Shown here: in pieces, positions 1 through 8,020 of the stretch
How positions within the stretch are numbered: position 1 is the stretch's first letter
Layout of the letters: each line of letters begins with the position of its first letter
Assembly (NCBI RefSeq): GCF_028890485.2
Contig: NZ_JARCHV010000001.1
Coordinates: 558,001-622,000 of the forward strand
DNA from: Planococcus sp. SK3692
GTDB taxonomy: Bacteria > Bacillota > Bacilli > Bacillales_A > Planococcaceae
Reading direction: 5' to 3'
Length of the DNA stretch: 64,000 nucleotides
The notes under the pieces: model-generated
What the model was told of the DNA's origin: nothing
Database searches by the model: none
What the model saw: only the letters and a program-made list of their open reading frames with translations
Position numbers and translations under genes: made by a program

Positions 1-618
1 GATGTTGTCGACAACGTCCATCCCTTCATCGACTTGGCCGAAGACAGTATGCATGCCATCAAGCCAAGGCGTTCCGCCCATTTCTTCATAAGCGGCAGTG
101 ATTTCCTCTGGATAACCAGAGGCGCTGCCTTCTTCTATTTCTTTTGCCTGCACAATAAAGAATTGGCTGCCATTCGTTCCTGGCCCTGCATTTGCCATCG
201 ACAAAGCGCCACGGAAATTGAATAGCTGATCGCTGAATTCATCTTCGAACGGCTCGCCGTAAATGCTCTCGCCGCCGCCTCCTGTGCCTGTCGGGTCACC
301 GGTTTGCAACATGAAGTCTTCAATGACGCGGTGGAAAATGACGCCCTCATAATAACCGGATTCGGCATGTCCGAGGAAATTCTCTACTGCTTTTGGTGCG
401 ATTTCCGGGAATAGCCGGATGCGGATTGTGCCTTCCGATGTGTTCATATCCACAATCGTTTCTTCCGTTATGCCTGGTTCAAGCTGCGGATAGCCTTGCA
501 CTTCTTCAGTTGGTGCAGGCTCCGTTCCGCCTGACTCTTGTTGTTCCTGCGAGCTGCCACAAGCTGCTAACGCAACTGCAGAAACCAGGAGCATTGCTGA
601 ACATAAAGTTTTTTTCAT
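1..618 (-). CDS. Cyclophilin-type peptidyl-prolyl isomerase lipoprotein (C-terminus cut by window edge)
   Basis: Predicted secreted, lipid-anchored proline isomerase that would assist folding outside the membrane. Read on the minus strand from ATG at 618 behind a GGGGTGA ribosome binding site, it is open to base 1, so 206 residues are visible and the C-terminus lies outside. Residues 1-20 form a lipoprotein signal (KK, hydrophobic stretch, ALAAC with Cys20). An acidic, Gln-rich linker follows to about 50, then the cyclophilin fold. FHRVI (95-99) carries the catalytic Arg, Gln105 follows, SQFFI is at 151-155, and [10 protein letters not shown] near 185-194 supplies the active-site Trp and His. 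The family call is secure; the substrate is unknown. Confidence 0.93.
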   Translation of the reverse strand, partial: MKKTLCSAMLLVSAVALAACGSSQEQQESGGTEPAPTEEVQGYPQLEPGITEETIVDMNTSEGTIRIRLFPEIAPKAVENFLGHAESGYYEGVIFHRVIEDFMLQTGDPTGTGGGGESIYGEPFEDEFSDQLFNFRGALSMANAGPGTNGSQFFIVQAKEIEEGSASGYPEEITAAYEEMGGTPWLDGMHTVFGQVDEGMDVVDNI

Positions 619-704
619 TTCGTTTCACCCCGCTTTATTCTAGCATAGAATAATTCAGAATACAGTGGTAATTTATTCTGCTTTTTTCGGGTAACGAACT
701 ATTA

Positions 705-710
705 TATAAT
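705..710 (+). promoter_or_regulatory. -10 box of the MFS transporter promoter
   Basis: TATAAT lies 40 bases upstream of the proposed CTG start in the gap between two diverging genes. I see no good -35 box at the right distance, so the assignment rests on the -10 box alone. Confidence 0.4.
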
Positions 711-749
711 ATAGGTAGAGTTTTGGTTTTCAGAAAGAAGGGGTTCCAA

Positions 750-1982
750 CTGGATACTCAGAAAAGAAATTTCTACATTATCATGTTCACCAATTTCCTG
801 GTCGCCGGCAGCACGACGATGATCATGCCGTTTTTGTCGCTGTACATTGAATCACTCGGCAATTTTTCGGACGAATATGTGCAACGATGGTCAGGGCTGG
901 TATTTGGCGTGACCTTCGTTGCCGCGTTGTTCATGTCGCCGGTTTGGGGCCGCATTGCAGACAAATACGGCTTCAAACCGATATTGATCATCAACGGCTT
1001 CGGGATTGCCACCAGCATCTTCTTGATGGGGACGGCTGATTCTGTGCTCGGATTGTTTATGATCCGCTTATTCATGGGGGTCGTCACGGGATTCATTCCG
1101 ACCTCACTTGCTTTTGTCAGTTCCCAGACTTCCAAAGAAACTGCCGGTAAGACGCTCGGTACGCTTCAAATGGGCAGTGTGTCGGGCACTTTGTTCGGCC
1201 CGGTGATCGGCGGCCTAATGGCGGATGCATTCGGTTTCACTTACACCTTCCTCATCACCGCCACCATCATTGGCATCGCCGCCTTGTTCGTCGTTTTCGG
1301 GCTGAAAGAAATCCGCAAACCGAAACGAAAAGGTGCCCATGTCTATGCGCGCAGCACTGTCGTCCACGGCATCTTGCACCACCGCTTAATGTTGAATGTC
1401 ATGATCATCACTGCTTTGATCCAAATCGGCAATTTCAGCATCCAGCCCTTATTGTCTTTATATGTCGCGGAATTGACAGAAGGCACTGCACAAGTAGCCT
1501 TTCTTGCAGGGGTCACGTTCAGCGCGACAGGCGTCGGCAATTTGCTGTTCGCTAGGCTGTGGGGACGGCTCGGGGACTCGGTCGGTTATGAGAAGATTCT
1601 TGGCTTGCTGTTGCTGCTCGCGTTTGTCTTTATCATCCCGCAAGCTTTCGTCACCGAATTGTGGCAGCTGATCGTTCTGCGCTTATTCTTCGGTGTAGCG
1701 GTCGGCGGCATGATCCCGACAACGACAGCCTTGATGCGCCGCGAAGCGCCGATCGATATCCAAGGCGAAGTGATGGGCTATAACACGAGCTTCCGTTTTC
1801 TCGGCAATATCGTCGGCCCAATGTTCGGTGGCATCATCAGCGGGTTTATCGGAATCTCCTCGGTCTTCATCGTAACCGGCACATTATTCGTCTTCGCTTT
1901 CGCTTTCCTCTGGTATACGAAAAAACAGCCGGACCAGGATTTCGAAGATGTGCTCTTGGAACAGGAATTGAAACACTCCTAA
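750..1982 (+). CDS. MFS multidrug efflux transporter, MdtG-like
   Basis: Twelve-helix major facilitator (DHA1 type) that would export drugs in exchange for protons at the cytoplasmic membrane. The protein follows E. coli MdtG closely. It has an IMPFLSLYIESLG opening helix, the WGRIADKYGFKP loop 2-3 motif of the first half, RLFMGVVTGFIPT, and the matching WGRLGDSVGYEKI loop in the second half. A TTG at 723 begins the longest frame, but AGAAGGGG at 734-743 sits inside that extension and is six bases ahead of an in-frame CTG at 750. I therefore prefer the CTG start (410 residues). It stands alone between a divergent isomerase gene and a terminator. The substrate cannot be told from the sequence. 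Confidence 0.85.
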   Translation: MDTQKRNFYIIMFTNFLVAGSTTMIMPFLSLYIESLGNFSDEYVQRWSGLVFGVTFVAALFMSPVWGRIADKYGFKPILIINGFGIATSIFLMGTADSVLGLFMIRLFMGVVTGFIPTSLAFVSSQTSKETAGKTLGTLQMGSVSGTLFGPVIGGLMADAFGFTYTFLITATIIGIAALFVVFGLKEIRKPKRKGAHVYARSTVVHGILHHRLMLNVMIITALIQIGNFSIQPLLSLYVAELTEGTAQVAFLAGVTFSATGVGNLLFARLWGRLGDSVGYEKILGLLLLLAFVFIIPQAFVTELWQLIVLRLFFGVAVGGMIPTTTALMRREAPIDIQGEVMGYNTSFRFLGNIVGPMFGGIISGFIGISSVFIVTGTLFVFAFAFLWYTKKQPDQDFEDVLLEQELKHS

Positions 1983-1993
1983 ATTCTGTAAAA

Positions 1994-2040
1994 AAAAGAA
2001 CCTGTTGAGAGGAGAATGCTTTCCTCAGCCGGTTCTTTTT
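1994..2040 (+). terminator. Intrinsic terminator after the MFS gene
   Basis: A 10-bp outer stem (AAAAAGAACC with GGTTCTTTTT) encloses an imperfect inner stem and ends in a T run. It begins 12 bases after the stop codon. Confidence 0.85.
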
Positions 2041-2115
2041 ATGTGCTTTTTTAAATTCGCAATAGTCAGATTACCGAGTTTCTTCCTATTACAAAATACA
2101 AGAAATCTACACGCT

Positions 2116-2170
2116 CTTCCGCATTGCCGCGAGGGTGTGCGGTGCAAAACCGCTCCCAATGCGTTATACT
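2116..2170 (+). promoter_or_regulatory. Structured leader RNA before mrpA, candidate Na+ (DUF1646-class) riboswitch
   Basis: Seen directly: a 7-bp stem CGCATTG (2120-2126) with CAATGCG (2157-2163). It encloses an asymmetric internal loop containing CCGCGAGGG (2127-2135) and a 5-bp hairpin GCGGT (2139-2143) with ACCGC (2149-2153) closed by a GCAAA loop. The element lies about 50 bases before the mrpA ribosome binding site. A purine-rich conserved-looking loop between two perfect short stems, upstream of a sodium antiporter operon, resembles what I recall of the Na+-sensing DUF1646 RNA class. I cannot run a covariance search, and no terminator lies between it and mrpA, so any control would probably act on translation. 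Confidence 0.45.
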
Positions 2171-2216
2171 TTTTAATTAGAAACTCATCACGTACCACTT
2201 TGGAAGGAGGATTCAT

Positions 2217-4631
2217 TTGTCTCTTGTATTTCTGATTTTCATACCGATCCTTGCAGCCCTATTTATTCCGCTGCTATTCAAACGACTCGGCCAGATCCAT
2301 ACAGGCTGGTTCGTTTTGCTGGTTCCGGCAGCACTGTTCCTATACTACGCCACCCGCCTTCCCTCAGTCATGGAAGGTGGCACTTATGTATCCGAACTTT
2401 CCTGGATCCCTTCCCTCGATATTGCCTTTGTCGCGTATCTCGATGGATTGAGTTTATTGTTCACCTTACTGATCACTGGTATCGGTGCACTCGTTGTGCT
2501 GTATTCAATTTTCTATTTGGACAAGCACCGCGAACAATTACATAACTTCTATGTATATCTATTGATCTTCATGAGTGCCATGCTTGGCGTCGTGCAGTCG
2601 GATCATCTGATTACGCTGTACTTGTTCTGGGAATTGACTTCGATTTCCTCATTCCTGTTGATCGCTTATTGGTATACGCGCGACCGCTCCAGATTCGGCG
2701 CATTGAAGTCGATGATGATCACCGTCTTCGGCGGCTTGATGATGCTTGGGGGATTTGTATTGCTCAGCATCATGGGCGGCACGTACTCGATCCGCGAATT
2801 GATCGCCCAGGCTCCGGAACTTGCGCAGCATGATTTCTTCATCTGGGCATTGGTGCTCGTGCTGCTCGGCGCATTTACGAAGTCAGCACAGTTTCCGTTC
2901 TACATCTGGTTGCCGGATGCGATGGAAGCACCCACGCCTGTCAGCGCCTATCTCCACTCCGCAACGATGGTTAAAGCCGGTATTTATTTGGTCGCCCGTC
3001 TAACCCCCGTCTTCGCTTTGTCTGAAGTGTGGATGTGGCTCGTTGCCGGCGTCGGGTTGTTCACGATGGTATGGGCATCTTTCTTTGCCTTGAAGCAAAA
3101 AGATTTGAAAGGGATCTTGGCCTTCTCGACTGTTTCCCAGCTTGGGTTGATCATGTCGCTTTTAGGAGTCGCTGCAGCCGCTTATCACGTGGAAGGTGCT
3201 GCCGACAGTTATCTGAAATATGCAGCATTTGCAGCCATTTTCCATTTGATCAACCATGCGACTTTCAAAGGAAGCCTGTTCATGATTGCGGGCATTGTCG
3301 ACCATGAAACAGGCACGCGCGATATCCGCAAACTCGGCGGCTTGATGAGTTTGATGCCTGTCAGTTTCACCGTTGCGTTGATCGGCTCCTTGTCGATGGC
3401 AGGCCTTCCGCCTTTCAACGGCTTCCTTAGTAAGGAAATGTTCTTGACGGCGATGCTGTCTCTGCAGGAATTCAATATGTTCTCGATGGACGTTTGGTGG
3501 GTATTGTTCCCGATCATCGCTTGGATCGGATCGGTCTTCACATTCATCTATAGCTTGTATTTCGTATTCCATACATTTGCCGGCAAACATCAGCCGGAAG
3601 AATTGCCAAAACAAGCGCACGAAGCACCGATCGGCATGCTTATTTCACCGGTCTTCCTTGCCGCGTTGGTTGTGTTGATTTTCTTTATCCCAAACTTGAT
3701 CGGCGATTGGCTCGTCAAACCAGCCGTTGCCGCAATCCAGCCGTTCCTTTACGATTCCCCGCAAAATGTGGATATTCACGTTTCAGCATGGCATGGATTC
3801 AATACCGAATTGTTCATGACTCTCGGTATTTTCGCGATCGGCGGCTTGATGTTCTGGACGCTGCGCAAATGGCAGCACCTTTACGATTTGTATCCGGATG
3901 CCATTTCACTGAACCGTTTATACGATGAAATAATGCTGCTCAGCGACGGAGGGGCCAACCGCTTCTCCCGGATTTATATGACAGGGTTTATCCGTTCATA
4001 CCTTGTTTATATGTTCAGCTTCATGACATTTATCGTTTTGCTGACTTTGTTCTTGAACGAAGCGTTCCAGATCGACTTTAGCAACTTAGCTCCAATTGGC
4101 GTTTACGAAATCGTTATCTTGCTGGCATTGGTCGGCGCAACATTGACGATTCTCGGTGCTAAATCCCGCCTGACTGCAATCATTGCACTCGGGGCTGTCG
4201 GTTATTCCGTGGCGCTGTTGTTCGTCATCTTCCGCGCACCTGATTTGGCGTTGACACAACTTGTCATCGAAACCATCTCGGTCGCCTTGTTCTTGCTGGC
4301 GTTCTATCACTTGCCGCAGATCAGCCGCAAGGAAGAGCGCATGAAATTCCGTTTTGGCAATGCACTCGTTGCCCTTGGCGTCGGCGTTACGATGACCTTG
4401 GTTGCTTTATCCGCCCATTCACAAAAAGCCTTGCCTTCGATTTCCGAGTTTTACAAGGAAACAGTTTACTCTGAAGCAGGCGGCGGAAATATCGTCAACG
4501 TCATTCTTGTCGATTACCGCGGGTTTGATACTTTGTTCGAGATTGCAGTACTCGGCATTGCGGGCATCGGGATTATTACGATGATCCGCCTTCGCCTCAC
4601 GAAAAAGGAGGGTCAGCATGAGAACAAATGA
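2217..4631 (+). CDS. mrpA: Na+/H+ antiporter subunit MrpA
   Basis: Largest subunit of the Mrp (Mnh) multisubunit sodium/proton antiporter, which uses the proton motive force to expel Na+ and supports pH and salt tolerance. The 804 residues match the usual MrpA length. The N-terminal two thirds are a proton-conducting NuoL-like module (FLFWELTSISSFLLIAYW near 140, LPDAMEAPTPVSAYLHSATM near 240 with conserved charged and His residues, HLINHATFKGSLFM near 345). The C-terminal third holds the extra helices of the MbhE/DUF4040 type. The start is TTG at 2217, seven bases behind GGAAGGAGGA. The gene overlaps mrpB by 14 bases and leads the seven-gene operon. Confidence 0.96.
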   Translation: MSLVFLIFIPILAALFIPLLFKRLGQIHTGWFVLLVPAALFLYYATRLPSVMEGGTYVSELSWIPSLDIAFVAYLDGLSLLFTLLITGIGALVVLYSIFYLDKHREQLHNFYVYLLIFMSAMLGVVQSDHLITLYLFWELTSISSFLLIAYWYTRDRSRFGALKSMMITVFGGLMMLGGFVLLSIMGGTYSIRELIAQAPELAQHDFFIWALVLVLLGAFTKSAQFPFYIWLPDAMEAPTPVSAYLHSATMVKAGIYLVARLTPVFALSEVWMWLVAGVGLFTMVWASFFALKQKDLKGILAFSTVSQLGLIMSLLGVAAAAYHVEGAADSYLKYAAFAAIFHLINHATFKGSLFMIAGIVDHETGTRDIRKLGGLMSLMPVSFTVALIGSLSMAGLPPFNGFLSKEMFLTAMLSLQEFNMFSMDVWWVLFPIIAWIGSVFTFIYSLYFVFHTFAGKHQPEELPKQAHEAPIGMLISPVFLAALVVLIFFIPNLIGDWLVKPAVAAIQPFLYDSPQNVDIHVSAWHGFNTELFMTLGIFAIGGLMFWTLRKWQHLYDLYPDAISLNRLYDEIMLLSDGGANRFSRIYMTGFIRSYLVYMFSFMTFIVLLTLFLNEAFQIDFSNLAPIGVYEIVILLALVGATLTILGAKSRLTAIIALGAVGYSVALLFVIFRAPDLALTQLVIETISVALFLLAFYHLPQISRKEERMKFRFGNALVALGVGVTMTLVALSAHSQKALPSISEFYKETVYSEAGGGNIVNVILVDYRGFDTLFEIAVLGIAGIGIITMIRLRLTKKEGQHENK

Positions 4632-5040
4632 TGTCATGCTTCAAACCGCCACGAAAGTGGTGACCTTCATCATCTTGATGTTTGCTGTCCATATTTTCTT
4701 CGCCGGCCACTATACGCCGGGCGGCGGGTTTGTTGGGGGATTGCTAACCGCAAGTGCCATCGTCTTGCTGATGCTTGCATTCGACATCCCTACCATCAAG
4801 AAGATCCTGCCGATCAATTACGTCGTGCTGACGGCTGTGGGCTTGTTGATTGCCATCGCAACTGCCAGCGCGTCGATCGTTTTCGATGTCCCATTCTTCA
4901 CACATGCCTATGATTATTTCGATTTGCCGCTGTTCGGCGAAACCTCCCTGCACTCGGCATTGTTATTTGATATAGGCGTCTATTTGGTTGTTGTAGGAGT
5001 AACGATGACCATTATTCAAACGATTGGAGAGGATGAATAA
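4618..5040 (+). CDS. mrpB: Na+/H+ antiporter subunit MrpB
   Basis: Small membrane subunit of the Mrp antiporter, 140 residues, with four hydrophobic segments. [27 protein letters not shown] (about 30-56, split by glycines) is the typical MnhB signature. The ATG at 4618 follows AAAGGAGGG, which lies inside the end of mrpA, so the two genes are translationally coupled. The stop overlaps the mrpC start as TAATG. MrpB is needed for assembly of the A-B-C-D half of the complex in characterised systems. Confidence 0.95.
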   Translation: MRTNDVMLQTATKVVTFIILMFAVHIFFAGHYTPGGGFVGGLLTASAIVLLMLAFDIPTIKKILPINYVVLTAVGLLIAIATASASIVFDVPFFTHAYDYFDLPLFGETSLHSALLFDIGVYLVVVGVTMTIIQTIGEDE

Positions 5041-5387
5041 TGGAAATAGTCATGTCGGTTGCCATCGGCTTATTGTTCATGGCAGCTGTATATTTAATGC
5101 TATCGAAAAGTTTGATCCGCATCATTATCGGCACAGGCCTCCTGAGTCATGGCGCACACCTTTTGCTATTGACGATGGGCGGCCTCGGTGGCACTGCGCC
5201 GCCTGTTGTGGCTGACGGTGTATCGGTTAGCGATTATGCCGATCCCTTGCCGCAGGCCTTGATCCTGACAGCGATCGTCATTTCGTTCGCGGTCACATCA
5301 TTCTTCCTGGTTCTTGCCTACCGTGCCTATCAGGAACTTGGCACAGACAATATGGAGCTATTGAGAGGTACAGAAGATTATGAGTAA
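5040..5387 (+). CDS. mrpC: Na+/H+ antiporter subunit MrpC
   Basis: NuoK-like subunit, 115 residues, three transmembrane helices, with the family pattern [19 protein letters not shown] (about 29-47) and [20 protein letters not shown] (about 70-89) that carries conserved acidic and polar residues near the membrane. It starts at the ATG fused to the mrpB stop and overlaps mrpD by eight bases. It is one of the subunits that form the proton path together with MrpA and MrpD. Confidence 0.95.
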   Translation: MEIVMSVAIGLLFMAAVYLMLSKSLIRIIIGTGLLSHGAHLLLLTMGGLGGTAPPVVADGVSVSDYADPLPQALILTAIVISFAVTSFFLVLAYRAYQELGTDNMELLRGTEDYE

Positions 5388-6861
5388 TTTAGTCCTGTTC
5401 CCCGTAGTCATCCCATTGATTTTTGCCGCCATTTTGATGTTGTTCCCGAAAAAGCTGCACATGCAGCGCGCAGTGGCGATCGCTGGTGTTGCCGCGACAC
5501 TCGCTTCTGCTTTTATGCTATTCTCGAAAGTTAATAGTGACGGCGTCCAAGCCGTGACGCTCGGCAGCTGGCCTGCCCCCTTCGGCATTTCCATGGTATC
5601 CGATATGTTCTCGGTGCTATTGGTGCTAAGTTCCACCATCGTCACGCTGTTCGTGCTGTTCTACAGCATCCCGACGATCGGTGTGAAGCGGGAGCAGTCG
5701 TTCTACTACCCGGCTGTGCTGTTCTTGATGACCGGAGTCAACGGCGCTTTTACGACTGGCGATATATTCAACTTATTCGTCTTTATCGAAGTGCTGCTGA
5801 TGGCTTCTTATGCATTGATCGTCCACGGCGGTGAAAAACCGCAGCTGCGCGAATCAATCAAATATTTGCTCGTCAACATCATTTCATCTGCCTTGTTCGT
5901 TTCCGCAGTCGCTTATCTATACTCTGTCACCGGAACGCTCAATATGGCCGACTTAGCTGTCAAGATCCCGCAAATCGAAGCGGTCGGAATCCTGACGGTC
6001 ATCGCCGTCCTGTTCCTGGTCGTCTTCGGTTTCAAAGCGGCGATTTTCCCGCTTTACTTCTGGCTGCCAGGTTCCTATTTTGCACCGCCAATGGCGATTC
6101 TCGCCTTGTTCGGCGCATTGCTGACAAAAGTCGGCGTCTACGCCATCATGAGAACCTATACCTTGTTCTTTACGATGAATACCGGATTTACCCACGAACT
6201 GCTGGCAATCATCGCGATTTTGACGATCCTTGCAGGTTGTGTCGGGGCCCTAGCTTATTTTGATGTGAAAAAGATCATCATCTACAACATCATCATCGCA
6301 GTCGGCGTCATCTTGTTCGGCATTTCGCAAATGAACGCAGCTGGCGTCGAAGGCTCCATTTTCTACTTGGTACACGATATGCTCATAAAAGCGGCGCTGT
6401 TCCTTCTGGTCGGTATCTTGACCGTCATTTTCGGAACGAGCGATTTGCGTAAAATGGGTGGATTGATCAAGAGCTATCCAGTCTTCGGCTGGACTTTCCT
6501 CGTTGCGGCATTCGGCCTTGCCGGCATTCCACCGCTTAGCGGATTCCCCGGCAAATTACTGATTGTCCAAGGTGGCTTTGAAGGCACTCATTTCTGGGGC
6601 AGCCTCGTGATCTTAGCAACCAGCTTGCTCGTTTTGTTGAGCGTTGTACGGATCTTCATCTATGCATTCTGGGGTGAGCCAGTTAAAATTGCCACGATCG
6701 ACCGGAAACATTATCTGTCGATGTTCGTCCCGACAGCTATACTCGTCGCCTTGACTGTATTCCTCGGCGCCGGTGCGGAACTCTTCATGCCGTTCATTTC
6801 GGACGCAGGTGAAGTGCTACTGAATCCATCGCTCTATATTGATGCGGTATTAAAGGAGTAG
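5380..6861 (+). CDS. mrpD: Na+/H+ antiporter subunit MrpD
   Basis: NuoN/NuoM-like proton-conducting subunit of 493 residues with about 14 helices. Family features include [21 protein letters not shown] (Glu near 137), [22 protein letters not shown] near 220 with the key Lys, and [17 protein letters not shown] near 375. The ATG at 5380 overlaps the mrpC end and is preceded by GAGAGGT. Six bases separate it from mrpE. The length and motifs match intact MrpD. Confidence 0.96.
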   Translation: MSNLVLFPVVIPLIFAAILMLFPKKLHMQRAVAIAGVAATLASAFMLFSKVNSDGVQAVTLGSWPAPFGISMVSDMFSVLLVLSSTIVTLFVLFYSIPTIGVKREQSFYYPAVLFLMTGVNGAFTTGDIFNLFVFIEVLLMASYALIVHGGEKPQLRESIKYLLVNIISSALFVSAVAYLYSVTGTLNMADLAVKIPQIEAVGILTVIAVLFLVVFGFKAAIFPLYFWLPGSYFAPPMAILALFGALLTKVGVYAIMRTYTLFFTMNTGFTHELLAIIAILTILAGCVGALAYFDVKKIIIYNIIIAVGVILFGISQMNAAGVEGSIFYLVHDMLIKAALFLLVGILTVIFGTSDLRKMGGLIKSYPVFGWTFLVAAFGLAGIPPLSGFPGKLLIVQGGFEGTHFWGSLVILATSLLVLLSVVRIFIYAFWGEPVKIATIDRKHYLSMFVPTAILVALTVFLGAGAELFMPFISDAGEVLLNPSLYIDAVLKE

Positions 6862-6867
6862 GTCTGT

Positions 6868-7347
6868 ATGTCTTTACAAGTTCTATTGAATTTCTTCCTG
6901 GCGCTCGTCTGGATGTTTATGACCGTGTCGTTCACTCCTTCCGGATTCGTCATCGGCTTTTTGATCGGCCTCGGCATCATCATCCTAATGCGCCGATTTT
7001 TCTCGAAACGGTTGTACATTCTTCGCGTCTGGGCCTTGATTTCGTTGTTCCTATTGTTCCTTCGTGAACTTTTCATGTCGAGTATCCAGGTGCTTTCCAT
7101 CGTCATTCGCCCGAATATGAACATCAAACCGGCCATTTTTGAAATGGAAACGGAACTCAGTATTGACTGGCAAGTGACCTTGCTGTCAGCGCTGATCACA
7201 TTAACGCCAGGCACCTTGGTCATCGGTATTTCCGAAGACCAAAAACGCCTGTATATCCACGCCTTGGATTTCGAAGACATCGATTCGGCCGTATCATCCA
7301 TCAAGAATACATTTGAACGGGCAATACTGGAGGTGAGCCGGTCATGA
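6868..7347 (+). CDS. mrpE: Na+/H+ antiporter subunit MrpE
   Basis: MrpE/MnhE family subunit, 159 residues. Two N-terminal transmembrane helices are followed by a cytoplasmic domain with the family stretch SIQVLSIVIRPNMNIKPAI (about 72-90) and LLSALITLTPGTLVIGISED (about 107-126). Its start follows the mrpD stop by six bases, and its end overlaps mrpF by four bases (ATGA). Confidence 0.95.
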   Translation: MSLQVLLNFFLALVWMFMTVSFTPSGFVIGFLIGLGIIILMRRFFSKRLYILRVWALISLFLLFLRELFMSSIQVLSIVIRPNMNIKPAIFEMETELSIDWQVTLLSALITLTPGTLVIGISEDQKRLYIHALDFEDIDSAVSSIKNTFERAILEVSRS

Positions 7348-7622
7348 TCATGTTTTATTGGATCGCTTTGATGATTGTCAGTTTTTCTTTTGCTGGCCTT
7401 CTATTCCGCCTGGTCAAAGGCCCGACGGTTGCAGACCGCGTCGTCGCACTTGATGCGATTGGTGTCACACTCGTGTCGATTGTCGCTTTATTGTCGTTGA
7501 TCATTGAGACGGAATTTTTCCTGGAGGTCATTTTGCTGATGAGCATCCTGTCCTTTATCGGAACGGCCGCCTTTGCGAAATTCCTGGAGAGAGGGGAGAT
7601 TTTCGATCGAGATCCTCGTTGA
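7344..7622 (+). CDS. mrpF: Na+/H+ antiporter subunit MrpF
   Basis: Three-helix MrpF subunit, 92 residues. The signature RLVKGPTVADRVVALDAIG (about 22-40) contains the conserved Asp residues thought to take part in sodium transport. The first ATG at 7344 follows GGAGGTGA and overlaps mrpE. The frame runs into the beginning of mrpG, so the last genes of the operon are tightly packed. Confidence 0.95.
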   Translation: MIMFYWIALMIVSFSFAGLLFRLVKGPTVADRVVALDAIGVTLVSIVALLSLIIETEFFLEVILLMSILSFIGTAAFAKFLERGEIFDRDPR

Positions 7623-7986
7623 TATCCTAATTATCCTTTTAATCAGCACTGGCGTCCTTTTCAGCGCCGTCACGGCCCTCGGGCTCATTAGGCTGCCGGA
7701 TGTCTATACACGGACGCATGCAGCCTCTAAGAGCTCGACACTCGGTGTGTTATCGATCCTGCTCGGAACCTTCGTCCATTTTTGGTTTAATGAAGGCATC
7801 TTCAATACCCAGATGGTCATCGCCATCGCCTTCCTGTTCATCACGCAGCCCGTCGCTGGTCATTTGATCGGCCGTGCCGCTTATATGACAGGTATCAAAG
7901 TCGCGGAAGAAACCGTACGCGACGATATGGGCCCAGCGATTGAAAAACGCAAAAATAACCAGCAGGAAGAACTCGAAAACGAATAA
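7573..7986 (+). CDS. mrpG: Na+/H+ antiporter subunit MrpG, start uncertain
   Basis: MrpG/MnhG subunit with three helices; the conserved LGLIRLPDVYTRTHAASK segment is typical. The only ATG, GTG or TTG codon ahead of the conserved region is TTG at 7573, which would add about 11 residues inside mrpF and lacks a good ribosome binding site. A better site, GAGGGGAG at 7591-7598, sits seven bases before an in-frame ATC at 7606. Starting there gives IEILVDILIILL, which aligns with the N-terminus of B. subtilis MrpG. The coordinates use the canonical TTG, but I think the rare ATC start (126 residues) is more likely. A terminator follows directly. Confidence 0.92.
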   Translation: MRNSWREGRFSIEILVDILIILLISTGVLFSAVTALGLIRLPDVYTRTHAASKSSTLGVLSILLGTFVHFWFNEGIFNTQMVIAIAFLFITQPVAGHLIGRAAYMTGIKVAEETVRDDMGPAIEKRKNNQQEELENE

Positions 7987-8020
7987 AAAAAACTGCAGCC
8001 GATTTGGCTGCAGTTTTTTT
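7987..8020. terminator. Bidirectional terminator between mrpG and pepA
   Basis: A perfect 10-bp stem AACTGCAGCC / GGCTGCAGTT with loop GATTT, with A and T runs on both sides, so it can end both the mrp operon and the convergent pepA transcript. Confidence 0.9.

Noticed and set aside
3162..3620. Minus-strand 152-codon frame inside mrpA
   Set aside because: It is antisense to a well-conserved gene, lacks a ribosome binding site and matches no family.
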